A DNA stretch of 64,000 bases from positions 1-64,000 of the forward strand of contig NZ_JAQMYP010000026.1 in NCBI RefSeq assembly GCF_028369295.1, given 5' to 3'. The translations under genes were made by a program, and so were the position numbers. The stretch comes from Streptomyces sp. HD. Its GTDB lineage: Bacteria > Actinomycetota > Actinomycetes > Streptomycetales > Streptomycetaceae. Position 1 is the stretch's first letter. Each line of letters starts with the position of its first letter. This document shows positions 39,238-47,888 of the stretch, one piece after another. The notes beneath the pieces are model-generated. The model made no database searches, was not told the DNA's origin, and saw only the letters and a list, made by a program, of their open reading frames with translations.

Positions 39238-40469
39238 CCGAGGCGACTCAGACGACCCGGGCCGCCCGGGCAACCCAGGCGCCCCAAGCCCCTCTGACCG
39301 GCGTACGCGTTCTCGACCTGGCCACCCTCTTCGCCGGCCCCCTCGCCGCCACGATGCTCGGCGACTTCGGCGCGGAGGTCATCAAGGTCGAGCACCCCGA
39401 GAAACCGGACCCCTCCCGCGGTCACGGCCCGTCGAAGGACGGCGTGGGCCTGTGGTGGAAGGTCCTGGGCCGCAACAAGCGCACCATCGCCCTGAATCTC
39501 TCCAAGCCCGGCGGCCGCGCCACCCTCCTGCGCCTGGCCGCCACCGCCGACGTCGTCATCGAGAACTTCCGCCCCGGCACCCTGGAGAAATGGGACCTGG
39601 GCTGGCCGGAGCTCGCCGCCGCCAACCCCCGGCTGATCCTCACCCGCGTCACCGGCTTCGGCCAGTTCGGCCCCTACGCCCACCGCCCGGGCTTCGGCAC
39701 CCTCGCCGAGGCGATGAGCGGCTTCGCGGCCGTCACCGGCGAACCGGACGCGCCCCCGACGCTCCCGCCCTTCGGCCTGGCCGACTCGATCGCGGGCCTC
39801 GCGACGGCGTACGCGGTACTGACGGCACTGACCGCCCGCGAGCGCACCGGCGAGGGCCAGGTCGTCGACATGGCCCTCATCGAACCGATGCTGCTGGCCC
39901 TCGGCCCCCAGCCGACCTGGTACGACCAGCTGGGCTACGTCCAGGAACGCACCGGCAACCGCTCCGCGAACAACGCCCCGCGCAACACCTACCGCACCGC
40001 CGACGGCACCTGGGTCGCCGTCTCCACCTCCGCCCAGTCGATCGCCGAGCGGGTGATGCACCTGGTGGGACGCCCCGAGCTGATCGAGGAACCGTGGTTC
40101 GCGACGGGCGCCGACCGGGCCCGGCACGCCGACGTCCTCGACCGGGCGGTCGGCGACTGGATCGCCCGCCACACCCGCGCCGACGTCCTCGCGGCCTTCG
40201 AGAAGGCGGAGGCGGCGGTGGCCCCGATCCAGGACGTACGAGACGTCATGACGGACCCCCAGTACGCGGCCCTCGACACGATCACCACCGTCGAGGACCC
40301 GGAGCTGGGCCCGCTCCGCATGCAGAACGTCCTGTTCCGCCTCTCCGCCACCCCCGGCACGATCCGGTGGGCGGGCCGCCCGCACGGCGCGGACACCCAC
40401 GACATCCTCACCGACCTGGGCCTGACCCCCGCAGAACTGGCGGCCCTGCGCGAGGAGGGCGCCCTGTGA
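39234..40469 (+). CDS. CaiB/BaiF CoA-transferase family III protein
   Basis: A 411-residue type III CoA-transferase. Conserved features are LDLATLFAGPLAATMLGDFGAEVIKVEHP at the N terminus, VVIENFRPGTLEKWDLG, and the catalytic Asp region PPFGLADSIAGLATAY. It moves CoA between carboxylic acids through a mixed-anhydride route. The partner acids cannot be read from sequence. Coupling with a CitE-like lyase downstream suggests activation of an organic acid and then C-C cleavage of its CoA ester. The link to the four ADP-ribosylglycohydrolases is only that they share an operon. Confidence 0.88.
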   Translation: MTEATQTTRAARATQAPQAPLTGVRVLDLATLFAGPLAATMLGDFGAEVIKVEHPEKPDPSRGHGPSKDGVGLWWKVLGRNKRTIALNLSKPGGRATLLRLAATADVVIENFRPGTLEKWDLGWPELAAANPRLILTRVTGFGQFGPYAHRPGFGTLAEAMSGFAAVTGEPDAPPTLPPFGLADSIAGLATAYAVLTALTARERTGEGQVVDMALIEPMLLALGPQPTWYDQLGYVQERTGNRSANNAPRNTYRTADGTWVAVSTSAQSIAERVMHLVGRPELIEEPWFATGADRARHADVLDRAVGDWIARHTRADVLAAFEKAEAAVAPIQDVRDVMTDPQYAALDTITTVEDPELGPLRMQNVLFRLSATPGTIRWAGRPHGADTHDILTDLGLTPAELAALREEGAL

Positions 40470-41326
40470 CGAGCCCGGAGAGGACCGTTCCGTCCGTCCC
40501 GCACCCCTTGACCTGGCTGTACGCCCCCGGCGACCGCCCCCATGTGGTCGCCAGGGCCCTGACCTCCGGCGCCGACATCGTCATCGTCGACCTGGAGGAC
40601 GCGGTGGCCCCGGACCGCAAGGACTACGCCCGGGAGGCCACCGCCGAACTGCTCCGCGAACCGGGGCATCCCGTCCCCGTCCACGTCCGCGTGAACGCCC
40701 TGGACACCCCGACGGCGGCGAAGGACCTCGCGGCCCTGGCCGCCCTCCCCGGCCTCGCCGGCCTCCGCCTCCCGAAGGTGACCTCGGCCGAACAGGTCAT
40801 CCACCTCGCCGAGACGACCCCACCCGCCGCGCCGGGCACGACCCCGCTGCACGCCCTCCTGGAATCGGCCCTCGGTATCGAACGCGCCCACGCGATCGCC
40901 TCCGCCCACCCCGCCCTGCGCGGCATCTCCCTCGGCGAGGCGGACCTACGGGCCGACCTGGGCGTACGCGGCGACGCGGGCCTCGACTGGTCCCGCTCCC
41001 GCGTCATCGTGGCCGCCCGGGCGGCGGGCCTTTCCCCGCCGTCCCAGTCGATCCACCCCGACATCCGCGACCTGGAGGGCCTGGCGGCGTCCTGCGCCCA
41101 AGGCCGCACCCTGGGCTTCCTGGGCCGGGCGGCCATCCACCCCCGCCAGCTCCCGGTGATCGAGCGCGCCTACCTCCCCACGGAGGCGGAACTGGAGCAG
41201 GCGGAGACGATCATCAAGGCGGCCACGACCGAGCAGGGCGCCCAGGCCCTGCAGGACGGCACCTTCATCGACGCGGCGGTGGTGGCGGCGGCCCACCGAA
41301 CCCTGTCGCTGGCCCGCCGACGCTGA
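40466..41326 (+). CDS. CitE/HpcH-type CoA-ester lyase
   Basis: A 286-residue TIM-barrel protein of the citrate lyase beta/HpcH family. LYAPGDRPHVVARALTSGAD, VIVDLEDAVAPDRKDYAR (with the metal-binding acidic pair), LPKVTSAEQV and the Glu of LLESALGIERA are all seen, as is SIHPDIRDL. Free-standing CitE-like proteins cleave or hydrolyse acyl-CoA substrates such as malyl-, citramalyl- or HMG-type esters. Here no CitD/CitF partner exists, so it is not a citrate lyase complex. GTG overlaps the stop of the CoA-transferase. A strong terminator follows. Confidence 0.86.
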   Translation: MTSPERTVPSVPHPLTWLYAPGDRPHVVARALTSGADIVIVDLEDAVAPDRKDYAREATAELLREPGHPVPVHVRVNALDTPTAAKDLAALAALPGLAGLRLPKVTSAEQVIHLAETTPPAAPGTTPLHALLESALGIERAHAIASAHPALRGISLGEADLRADLGVRGDAGLDWSRSRVIVAARAAGLSPPSQSIHPDIRDLEGLAASCAQGRTLGFLGRAAIHPRQLPVIERAYLPTEAELEQAETIIKAATTEQGAQALQDGTFIDAAVVAAAHRTLSLARRR

Positions 41327-41356
41327 CCCGCTTCCGCACCCACGACTCCGCACACA

Positions 41357-41394
41357 CGATGAGGGCGCCCGGAAGACTCCGGGCGCCCTCATCG
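41357..41394. terminator. Bidirectional hairpin terminator
   Basis: A perfect 16-base stem, CGATGAGGGCGCCCGG (41357-41372) with CCGGGCGCCCTCATCG (41379-41394), spans a six-base loop between the convergent CitE-like gene and lgt. Its symmetry and position make it the end of both operons. Confidence 0.9.
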
Positions 41395-41409
41395 TCGTGG
41401 GACCAAGCC

Positions 41410-42432
41410 TTACGACTTCTTCGTCGCCGACTCGGCCTCGTCCTTCGCGTCGTCCTTGGCGTCGTCGGTCACGTCGGCATCGGCGTCACCGTCGGCCGCG
41501 GTCTCGGCCTTGGTGCCGGAAGCCTTGTCGTCGCCGAGGGACTTCTCGGCACCGCGCGTCTTCTCGTCACCGGAGGTCTTGTCATCGTCGGAGGCCGTGT
41601 CATCGCCGACTTCCACGGCACCCGGCTCGACAACGGCTTCCCGGCCCGGCCGCTTCTTCGCCGAGATCACGATGTACGCCACCGCGAGCAGGAACACGAT
41701 CAACGCGGTCCAGTCGTTCAGGCGCAGACCGAGGATGTGGTGGGCGTCGTCCACCCGCATGTACTCGATCCAGAACCGGCCCACGCAGTACGCGGCGACG
41801 TACAGCGCGAACGCCCGTCCGTGCCCCATCCTGAAGCGGCGGTCGGCCCAGATCACCAGCAGGGCGACACCGATGCACCACAGGGACTCGTAGAGGAACG
41901 TCGGTTGGTACGTGCCCGGCACCCGTCCGTCCGACGAGGACGTGATCTCCAGGGCCCACGGAAGATCGGTCCGCCGCCCGTACAGCTCCTGGTTGAACCA
42001 GTTGCCCCAGCGTCCGATCGCCTGCGCGAGGGCGATGCCGGGCGCGATGGCGTCGGCGTACGCGGGCAGCGGGATGCCACGACGGCGGCAGCCGATCCAC
42101 GCACCCACGGCGCCGAGGGCGATCGCGCCCCAGATACCGAGGCCGCCCTCCCAGATCTTGAAGGCGTCCACCCAGTCACGGCCATCGCTGAAGTACAGCT
42201 GGTAGTCCGTGATCACGTGGTAGAGCCGGCCGCCGATCAGGCCGAACGGCACGGCCCAGACCGCGATGTCGGCCACCGTGCCGGTCCGACCGCCCCGGGC
42301 GATCCAGCGTTTGTTGCCGAGCCAGACGGCTACGAAGACACCGATGATGATGCAGAAGGCGTAGCCGCGCAGCGGAATGGGGCCGAGGTGGATCACCCCG
42401 CGCGACGGGCTGGGAATGTAGGCAAGTTCCAT
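41410..42432 (-). CDS. lgt: Prolipoprotein diacylglyceryl transferase
   Basis: A 340-residue membrane enzyme that attaches diacylglycerol to the lipobox Cys of prolipoproteins. The signature GRWGNWFNQELYG is complete, and GLIGGRLYHVI and RVDDAHHILGLRLND are present. Seven hydrophobic segments fit the family. Beyond residue about 275 there is a long tail of Asp, Glu, Lys, Ala and Thr (TASDDDKTSGDEKTRGAEK), a low-complexity acidic extension common in Streptomyces Lgt and facing the cytosol. It is last of the leftward trp unit, about 100 bases after the DsbA-like gene. Confidence 0.95.
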   Translation of the reverse strand: MELAYIPSPSRGVIHLGPIPLRGYAFCIIIGVFVAVWLGNKRWIARGGRTGTVADIAVWAVPFGLIGGRLYHVITDYQLYFSDGRDWVDAFKIWEGGLGIWGAIALGAVGAWIGCRRRGIPLPAYADAIAPGIALAQAIGRWGNWFNQELYGRRTDLPWALEITSSSDGRVPGTYQPTFLYESLWCIGVALLVIWADRRFRMGHGRAFALYVAAYCVGRFWIEYMRVDDAHHILGLRLNDWTALIVFLLAVAYIVISAKKRPGREAVVEPGAVEVGDDTASDDDKTSGDEKTRGAEKSLGDDKASGTKAETAADGDADADVTDDAKDDAKDEAESATKKS

Positions 42433-42531
42433 GGCAAGGTCGACGCTACCTTGCCGGGCGGCACCGATGTCAGGCGGCCCGGCAACGGCTCCATAACAGG
42501 CAGCACCCCGAGCGGGGCCCGCCCGAGGAGC

Positions 42532-43305
42532 TCATCCCTTGGCGTTCTCCTCCACCATCTGCTTGAGCTTGGCCGGCGTCATCGTCTGGTCCTGGTAGAT
42601 GTTCTTGCCGTTCAGCAGCACCGTCGGCGTTCCGCTGAAGCCGCCCTTCTTGAAGGCGTCGTTGGACTTCTCGACCCAGCTGTTGTGGGTGCCGTCCTCG
42701 ACGCACTTGCGGAAGGCGGGCGTGTCCAGTCCCTTGACCTTGCCCGCGAGTTCGAAGAGCTTGCTGTTCTTGGCGAAGGCGTCGTCGACCTCCGGCGGCT
42801 GGTTGCGGTACAGCACGTCGTGGTAGGGCACGAACTGCCCGGTGTCCTGGGCGCAGGCCGCGGCGTTGGCGGCGTTGCGCGAGCCGGTGCCGCCCATGTT
42901 GCCGTCGATGATCGTCGCCAGGTGGTACTCGACCCGGAGCTTGCCGGCGTCCGTCAGCTCATGGATCGTCGACCGGTACGCGTCCTCGAAGGACTTGCAG
43001 GCCGGGCAGCGGAAGTCCTCCCAGACCGTGAGCGTCGACTTTGCGCTCTCCTCGCCCACCGGGATCGCGAGGCCGTCCTTGCCCTGTGCCCCCGAGGGCC
43101 CCACGACGGGCCCGGCCGAGTCACCGGTGTCCTTGCCGGCGTTCGCCGCGACGACCCCGACCACGGCCGCGAGTCCCAGGACGCAGACGACGCTCGCGCC
43201 GACGATCAGCGCACGGCGCCGCTTGTCGGCGGCCTTCTGCTTCTCACGCTCGACCGCCAGCCGCTCCCGGGCGGTCCGCTTACCCTCACGATTCTTTTCG
43301 CTCAC
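42532..43305 (-). CDS. Membrane-anchored DsbA-like thioredoxin-domain protein
   Basis: A 257-residue protein. A charged cytosolic N terminus (residues 1-30) is followed by one transmembrane segment (ALIVGASVVCVLGLAAVVGVVAA) and an extracellular thioredoxin domain. The active site is FRCPACKSFED, the cis-Pro is in FSGTPTVLLNG, and helical insert cysteines include AAACAQ. It probably forms or shuffles disulfides in exported proteins. The GTG at 43305 gives VSEKNREGKRT. It lies between trpA and lgt, separated from trpA by a terminator hairpin, so it probably has its own promoter. Confidence 0.88.
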   Translation of the reverse strand: MSEKNREGKRTARERLAVEREKQKAADKRRRALIVGASVVCVLGLAAVVGVVAANAGKDTGDSAGPVVGPSGAQGKDGLAIPVGEESAKSTLTVWEDFRCPACKSFEDAYRSTIHELTDAGKLRVEYHLATIIDGNMGGTGSRNAANAAACAQDTGQFVPYHDVLYRNQPPEVDDAFAKNSKLFELAGKVKGLDTPAFRKCVEDGTHNSWVEKSNDAFKKGGFSGTPTVLLNGKNIYQDQTMTPAKLKQMVEENAKG

Positions 43306-43320
43306 ACCCGCAGAAACGAA

Positions 43321-43347
43321 CCGGGGAGGCGCAGCGCGCCTCCCCGG
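43321..43347. terminator. Hairpin after trpA
   Basis: CCGGGGAGGCGC pairs perfectly with GCGCCTCCCCGG across a three-base loop. It lies 90 bases past the trpA stop and just upstream of the DsbA-like start, so it should end the trpC-trpM-trpB-trpA transcript. Confidence 0.85.
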
Positions 43348-43436
43348 CCACAGGTCCACCCGTTCGAGCGACTCGTACGGAAGGCCCTTCTTCCGACGAT
43401 TCCCCGGACGATGTACGGAGCTTGCGAGAAACTCGG

Positions 43437-44255
43437 CTACGCCTGTCCGCGCACGCCCTTCGCCAGCTCTCCGGCGAGACTGCGCACGGCCTCGACACCG
43501 GCCGCGTCGTCCGGCGCGTCCAGCATCCGCTTGACGAAGGCCGAGCCGACGATCACGCCGTCGGCGAAGCCGGCCACCTCGGCGGCCTGCTCGGCGTTGG
43601 AGACGCCGAGGCCGACGCAGACGGGCAGCTCGGTGCCGGTGGCCCGGGTGCGCTCGACCAGGTTCTGGGCCTGCGCACCCACGGACGCGCGGGTTCCGGT
43701 GACGCCCATGAGCGAGGCGGCGTACACGAAGCCGCTGCCGGCCGCGGTGATCTTTCCGAGCCGCTCGTCCTTGCTGCTCGGCGCCACGACGAACACCGTC
43801 GCGAGCCCGTGCTTCTCGGCGTGCTCCCTCCACAGCGCCGACTCCTGGACGGGCAGGTCGGGCAGGATGCAGCCCGCGCCGCCCGCCTCGGCCAGCTCGG
43901 CGGTGAAGCGCTCGACGCCGTAGCGGTCGATGGGGTTCCAGTACGTCATGACGAGGATCGGCTTGCCGGTGGCCTCGTGGGCCTCCTTGACCGTGCGCAT
44001 GACGTCCGCGATCTTGACGCCGCCGCGCAGGGCGATGTCGTCGGCGGTCTGGATGACCGGGCCGTCGAGGACCGGGTCGCTGTGCGGCAGCCCGACCTCC
44101 ACGACGTCCGCGCCGCCGTCGAGCGCGGCCTTGATCGCCTCGATGCCGCCGTCCACGGTCGGGAACCCGGCCGGGAGGTAGGCGATGAGGGCGGAACGCC
44201 CCTCGGCCTTGGCGCCGGCGAGAGTGTCGGACAGCAGCTGAATGTTCCCGCTCAC
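43437..44255 (-). CDS. trpA: Tryptophan synthase alpha subunit
   Basis: A 272-residue TIM-barrel subunit that splits indole-3-glycerol phosphate to indole. The catalytic Glu is in VVEVGLPHSDPVLDGPVIQ, together with the catalytic Asp of that motif. GCILPDLPVQES and GVTGTRASVG (loop 6) are standard, with the phosphate site at CVGLGVSN and GVIVGSAFV. The GTG start overlaps the trpB stop by four bases, which couples synthesis of the two subunits. Confidence 0.95.
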   Translation of the reverse strand: MSGNIQLLSDTLAGAKAEGRSALIAYLPAGFPTVDGGIEAIKAALDGGADVVEVGLPHSDPVLDGPVIQTADDIALRGGVKIADVMRTVKEAHEATGKPILVMTYWNPIDRYGVERFTAELAEAGGAGCILPDLPVQESALWREHAEKHGLATVFVVAPSSKDERLGKITAAGSGFVYAASLMGVTGTRASVGAQAQNLVERTRATGTELPVCVGLGVSNAEQAAEVAGFADGVIVGSAFVKRMLDAPDDAAGVEAVRSLAGELAKGVRGQA

Positions 44256-45544
44256 TTGGCGTCCCCCTGGATCTCGGCGGCACCGCCATTGGCGTCGGCG
44301 GCGACCTCGGCATCGGCCTCGGTGTCGTACAGGCCGAAGTACCGCGCGGCCGTGTCCATGTCCTTGTCACCGCGGCCGGACAGGTTGACGACGATCAGGC
44401 CGTCCTTGCCCAGCTCCCGGCCGACCTCCAGGGCTCCGGCGAGCGCGTGGGCGCTCTCGATCGCCGGGATGATGCCCTCGGTGCGCGACAGCAGACGCAG
44501 GGCCTGCATCGCCGCGTCGTCGGTGACCGCGCGGTACTCGCCGCGACCGCTGTCCTTGAGGTAGGAGTGCTCCGGGCCGATGCCGGGGTAGTCCAGACCG
44601 GCCGAGATCGAGTACGGCTCGGTGATCTGGCCCTCCTCGTCCTGGAGGACGTAGGAACGGGAGCCGTGCAGGATGCCGGGCTCGCCGGCGGTCAGCGTGG
44701 CCGCGTGCTCGCCCGTCTCGACGCCGTGCCCGGCGGGCTCGCAGCCGATGAGGCGTACATCCGTGTCGGGGATGAAGGCGTGGAAGAGGCCGATGGCGTT
44801 GGAGCCGCCGCCGACGCAGGCGACGGCGGCGTCGGGGAGGCGTCCGGCGCGCTCCAGGAGCTGGCGGCGGGCCTCGACGCCGATCACGCGGTGGAAGTCG
44901 CGGACCATGGCGGGGAAGGGGTGCGGGCCGGCGACCGTACCGAACAGGTAGTGGGTGTGGTCGACGTTGGCGACCCAGTCGCGGAACGCCTCGTTGATGG
45001 CGTCCTTGAGGGTGCGGCTGCCCGACTTCACGGCGATGACCTCGGCGCCGAGCATGCGCATCCGGGCCACGTTGAGGGCCTGGCGCTGGGTGTCGATCTC
45101 ACCCATGTAGATCGTGCATTCCAGGCCGAACAGCGCGCAGGCCGTCGCCGTCGCGACGCCGTGCTGGCCGGCGCCGGTCTCGGCGATCACCCGGGTCTTG
45201 CCCATGCGCTTGGTGAGCAGGGCCTGGCCGAGCACGTTGTTGATCTTGTGCGAGCCGGTGTGGTTGAGGTCCTCGCGCTTGAGGAACACGCGGGCGCCAC
45301 CGGCGTGTTCGGCGAAGCGCGGGACTTCGGTGAGGGAGCTGGGCCGGCCGGTGTAGTTGACCAGGAGGTCGTCCAGTTCTCGGGCGAACTCGGGGTCGTG
45401 CTTGGCCTTGTCGTACTCGACGGCCACCTCGTCCACGGCGGCGACGAGGGCCTCCGGGATGAACTTGCCGCCGAACGCGCCGAAGTAGCCCTCGGCGCTG
45501 GGGACTTGACCCTCGGGGTCGGGAATGAAGAAGTCGCTGGGCAT
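44252..45544 (-). CDS. trpB: Tryptophan synthase beta subunit
   Basis: A 430-residue PLP enzyme condensing indole with serine. The cofactor Lys is in LNHTGSHKINNVLGQALL, the Glu in AETGAGQHGVA, and the phosphate loop is CVGGGSNAIG. The N terminus FGAFGGKFIPEAL is typical of TrpB1. About 25 acidic and Ala-rich residues extend the C terminus. It follows trpM after 77 bases and overlaps trpA. Confidence 0.95.
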   Translation of the reverse strand: MPSDFFIPDPEGQVPSAEGYFGAFGGKFIPEALVAAVDEVAVEYDKAKHDPEFARELDDLLVNYTGRPSSLTEVPRFAEHAGGARVFLKREDLNHTGSHKINNVLGQALLTKRMGKTRVIAETGAGQHGVATATACALFGLECTIYMGEIDTQRQALNVARMRMLGAEVIAVKSGSRTLKDAINEAFRDWVANVDHTHYLFGTVAGPHPFPAMVRDFHRVIGVEARRQLLERAGRLPDAAVACVGGGSNAIGLFHAFIPDTDVRLIGCEPAGHGVETGEHAATLTAGEPGILHGSRSYVLQDEEGQITEPYSISAGLDYPGIGPEHSYLKDSGRGEYRAVTDDAAMQALRLLSRTEGIIPAIESAHALAGALEVGRELGKDGLIVVNLSGRGDKDMDTAARYFGLYDTEADAEVAADANGGAAEIQGDAK

Positions 45545-45606
45545 GCGGAAACCTCACGGTGAGTGTGTGTTGAGTGCACTAATCGCCGTGGGGCGTGGGG
45601 TTGTCA

Positions 45607-45685
45607 GTCGACTGCGGGCCGTCAGTGGCTGGTCGCGCCCGCGCGGCGGTAGCCGCTAATCAAACAGAGTCCCGCGCCCCTGAAG
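45607..45685 (-). repeat. Streptomyces dispersed repeat, copy 2, overlapping trpM
   Basis: Read on the reverse strand this matches copies at 13901 and 47793: AGGGGCGCGGG near the start, a GCGGC...GCCGCG stem in the middle, then GGGCGCGACCAGCCACTGACGG. The trpM stop codon (TGA at 45622-45624) and its last ~22 codons lie inside the unit. Confidence 0.75.
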
Positions 45686-45846
45686 GCCTGCTGCCATCGC
45701 CGGCCGTTCACCTGCCCGGGTTCGTCACCGATGACGTACCGCACCCGGCGGCCATGTACCCGGCGGGCCGGCGCACGGCAACCACGGGGACGGCAGCCGC
45801 GCGCGAGGCGGGCGTGCCGGTCCAGGGTCGTCACGGTGAGAGTCAT
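45622..45846 (-). CDS. trpM: TrpM-like small protein
   Basis: A 74-residue Arg/Gly-rich basic protein between trpC and trpB. In S. coelicolor the same position holds trpM (also called trpX), reported to modulate tryptophan synthesis and development. The start MTLTVTTLDRHARLARG lies 21 bases after trpC. The C-terminal part (FRGAGLCLISGYRRAGATSH) is encoded by a dispersed repeat, so the reading frame may have been extended by repeat insertion. No domain or membrane segment is visible. Assignment rests on position and size; confirmation would need alignment. Confidence 0.65.
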   Translation of the reverse strand: MTLTVTTLDRHARLARGCRPRGCRAPARRVHGRRVRYVIGDEPGQVNGRRWQQAFRGAGLCLISGYRRAGATSH

Positions 45847-45867
45847 CGGGGTCAGCCTACCGGGTGA

Positions 45868-46677
45868 TCAGCTGCGGCCGTGCCGGAGTGCCGGGTGCTC
45901 GCCCGCTGCCACCAGGTCGGCGACCGCGGACTTGGGGTCCTTGCCGGTGACCAGGGACTCGCCCACCAGGACCGCGTCGGCGCCGGCGTTGGCGTAGGCG
46001 ATGAGGTCGTGGGGGCCGCGGACGCCGGACTCGGCGATCTTGACGATGCTGTCGGGGATCTCGGGGGCGACGCGCTCGAAGGTGCCGCGGTCGACCTCAA
46101 GGGTCTTGAGGTTGCGGGCGTTGACACCGATGACCTTGGCGCCCGCGTCCACGGCACGCTCGACCTCGTCCTCGTCGTGGACCTCGACGAGCGGGGTGAG
46201 TCCGATGGACACCGCGCGCTCGATGAGGGACTCCAGGGCGGGCTGGTCCAGGGCCGCGACGATCAGCAGGACGAGGTCGGCGCCGTAGGCACGGGCCTCC
46301 CACAGCTGGTACGAGGTGACGATGAAGTCCTTGCGCAGGACCGGGATGTCCACGCGGGCGCGGACGGCCTCCAGGTCGGCCAGCGAGCCGCCGAAGCGGC
46401 GCTGTTCGGTGAGGACGGAGATGACGGCCGCGCCGCCCGCCTCGTAGTCCGCGGCGAGCCCGGCCGGGTCGGCGATCGCGGCCAGCGCGCCCTTGGAGGG
46501 GCTGGAGCGCTTGACCTCGCAGATGACCTTGACGCCGTCGCCGCGGAGGGCGGCCACACCGTCCTTGGCCGCGGGAGCCTTCGCCGCGCGCTCCTTGAGC
46601 TCGTCGAGGCTGACGCGCGCCTGCCGCTCCGCGAGGTCGGCACGGACTCCGTCGATGATCTCGTCGAGCACACTCAC
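45868..46677 (-). CDS. trpC: Indole-3-glycerol-phosphate synthase
   Basis: A 269-residue TIM-barrel enzyme converting CdRP to indole-3-glycerol phosphate. The signature VICEVKRSSPSKG contains the catalytic Lys. VLRKDFIVTSYQLWEARAYG has the second Lys, and GVNARNLKTLEVD and GESLVTG complete the phosphate site. It is monofunctional; no TrpF domain is fused. The GTG start is at 46677. The leader shows no Trp-codon-rich peptide, so I see no attenuator. It opens the trpC-trpM-trpB-trpA unit. Confidence 0.95.
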   Translation of the reverse strand: MSVLDEIIDGVRADLAERQARVSLDELKERAAKAPAAKDGVAALRGDGVKVICEVKRSSPSKGALAAIADPAGLAADYEAGGAAVISVLTEQRRFGGSLADLEAVRARVDIPVLRKDFIVTSYQLWEARAYGADLVLLIVAALDQPALESLIERAVSIGLTPLVEVHDEDEVERAVDAGAKVIGVNARNLKTLEVDRGTFERVAPEIPDSIVKIAESGVRGPHDLIAYANAGADAVLVGESLVTGKDPKSAVADLVAAGEHPALRHGRS

Positions 46678-46784
46678 GCGAGCGGCCCCCTTCCAGACGG
46701 TTGACTATGAAAGCGGTACGAAACCTATGGTCACTGTGATGGTATCCGTAGGACGGCGTAGGGCTCGCATCCGGTTGACGCGGG

Positions 46785-46842
46785 TTCCTCCCCCACCCTC
46801 GAACCAGCTTCGCATGGCTCGGGCGGGAGGTGCCCCCACCTG
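46785..46842. repeat. Dispersed CACCTCCC/GGTGGGGGAGG-type repeat
   Basis: Read in reverse the stretch runs GGTGGGGGCACCTCCCGCCC, then CGAGCCATGCGAAGCTGGTTCGAG and GGTGGGGGAGGAACC. I recall this as a frequent intergenic element of Streptomyces chromosomes. It lies in the 181-base gap between trpC and the DUF2752 gene and can fold imperfectly, perhaps ending the upstream transcript. Confidence 0.5.
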
Positions 46843-46858
46843 GACATTCGCTGGTTGA

Positions 46859-47323
46859 TCAAGGATGCAGCCAGCCGCCGAACGGCAGGTTCCGGACAAC
46901 GGTGAAGGCCAGCAGCAGCGCCCCCGCGGCCCACAGCCGGGCCGTCGGGAGATCGATCCTGAGCGGCCGTCCGCGCGCCGTCCGGACCACCCATACGGTC
47001 CACACCACGGCGAAGACCAGGTAGCCGACGACAGCGAGCGCGTTGTCCTGCAGCGCCGCCGCGAAGTCCCCGTGGACGACGGCGTGCGCGCTGCGCAGGC
47101 CGCCGCAGCCCGGGCAGTAGATGCCGGTGTACTGCAGGAGCGGGCAGGCGGGGTAGTGGCCGGGTTCGTTCGGGTCCACGGCGCCGACGTACGCGAAGGC
47201 GCCGACGACGGCCGCGAGCACCCCCGCGGGGACGGCCAGCCGCCCCAGCGCGGCGCCCGCGCCGGACCGCGTCGCCGGACCGCTGTCGCTCACCCTGTGG
47301 CTGTCGGCGTTCACGTCATGCAT
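46859..47323 (-). CDS. DUF2752 membrane protein
   Basis: A 154-residue protein with three hydrophobic segments. The family motif is complete: YPACPLLQYTGIYCPGCGGL, then RSAHAVVHGDFAAAL, with the CPxxxxTGxxCPGCG cysteines. DUF2752 proteins are small membrane proteins of unknown function common in Actinobacteria. It sits in the trp region between the HGxxPAAW protein and trpC, in the same direction. The ATG at 47323 is taken as start; an upstream ATG at 47371 lacks a clear ribosome site. Confidence 0.85.
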   Translation of the reverse strand: MHDVNADSHRVSDSGPATRSGAGAALGRLAVPAGVLAAVVGAFAYVGAVDPNEPGHYPACPLLQYTGIYCPGCGGLRSAHAVVHGDFAAALQDNALAVVGYLVFAVVWTVWVVRTARGRPLRIDLPTARLWAAGALLLAFTVVRNLPFGGWLHP

Positions 47324-47410
47324 TGTGCCCCGCACACACGTGAGGGGCGCCCCCTGGCACCTCGTCGGCACCGGGTCGCCCCTCAGCGAAGTCGTGACGC
47401 CGTACGGGTC

Positions 47411-47662
47411 TCAGCCCTTGACGGGCGCCGTCTCGCGCTCCTGCGTCATGAGCAGCGCCTTGTGGGCGTCCTTCGGCTGTCCCATGCCCATCGCGCTCAT
47501 GACCCAGCCGACGATGCCGCCGAGGGCCACGACGGCCAGGCCGGCCCAGAAGCCCGCGGGCTGGTCCATCACCATGAAGGCGCCCGCCACGCAGAAACCG
47601 ATGAAGGCGATCGTGACACCGGTCCAGGCGGCCGGGGTGTGACCGTGGCTGCTGCCCGCCAT
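47411..47662 (-). CDS. HGxxPAAW family small membrane protein
   Basis: An 83-residue protein beginning MAGSSHGHTPAAWTGVTIAF, the defining HGxxPAAW motif, followed by two transmembrane helices and a charged tail. It occurs in the trp locus of many Streptomyces. Function is unknown; association with tryptophan genes is by position. A good GAGGAGCAA ribosome site precedes the ATG. Confidence 0.85.
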   Translation of the reverse strand: MAGSSHGHTPAAWTGVTIAFIGFCVAGAFMVMDQPAGFWAGLAVVALGGIVGWVMSAMGMGQPKDAHKALLMTQERETAPVKG

Positions 47663-47792
47663 TGCTTGCTCCTCGTTGCTGTGTACGTGTTGTACGTGGG
47701 TGAGCCGGTCGCTCGCTGTCATTGTCCCGCACGCGTGCGGGAGTGGTGATCGGGGGTAGCCCGAGCGATTCGACGCCGAGCGGGTCAACGCC

Positions 47793-47864
47793 CTGAAGGG
47801 CGCGGGGCCGTATCGATATGCGGCTCCGCCGCGGTGGCGCGACCAGCCCCACCGGCCCGCGGAC
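47793..47864 (+). repeat. Streptomyces dispersed repeat, copy 3
   Basis: CTGAAGGGCGCGGGGCCGTA, then TCGATATGCGGCTCCGCCGC and GCGCGACCAGCCCCACCGG match copy 1 (13901) closely. It lies between the TIGR02234 gene and the HGxxPAAW gene, just past the former's 3' end, where a stem around GCGGCTCCGCCGC may slow or stop transcription. Confidence 0.75.
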
Positions 47865-47888
47865 AAGTCACGTCCCGCCCGCGGAGCG

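Noticed and set aside
46678..46858. Trp attenuator or leader peptide before trpC
   Set aside because: No short frame with tandem Trp codons and no clear antiterminator/terminator pair was found; a dispersed repeat fills part of the gap.
46705..46899. A 64-residue - strand frame near trpC
   Set aside because: It covers a dispersed repeat and the 3' end of the DUF2752 gene, with no ribosome site or recognisable domain.
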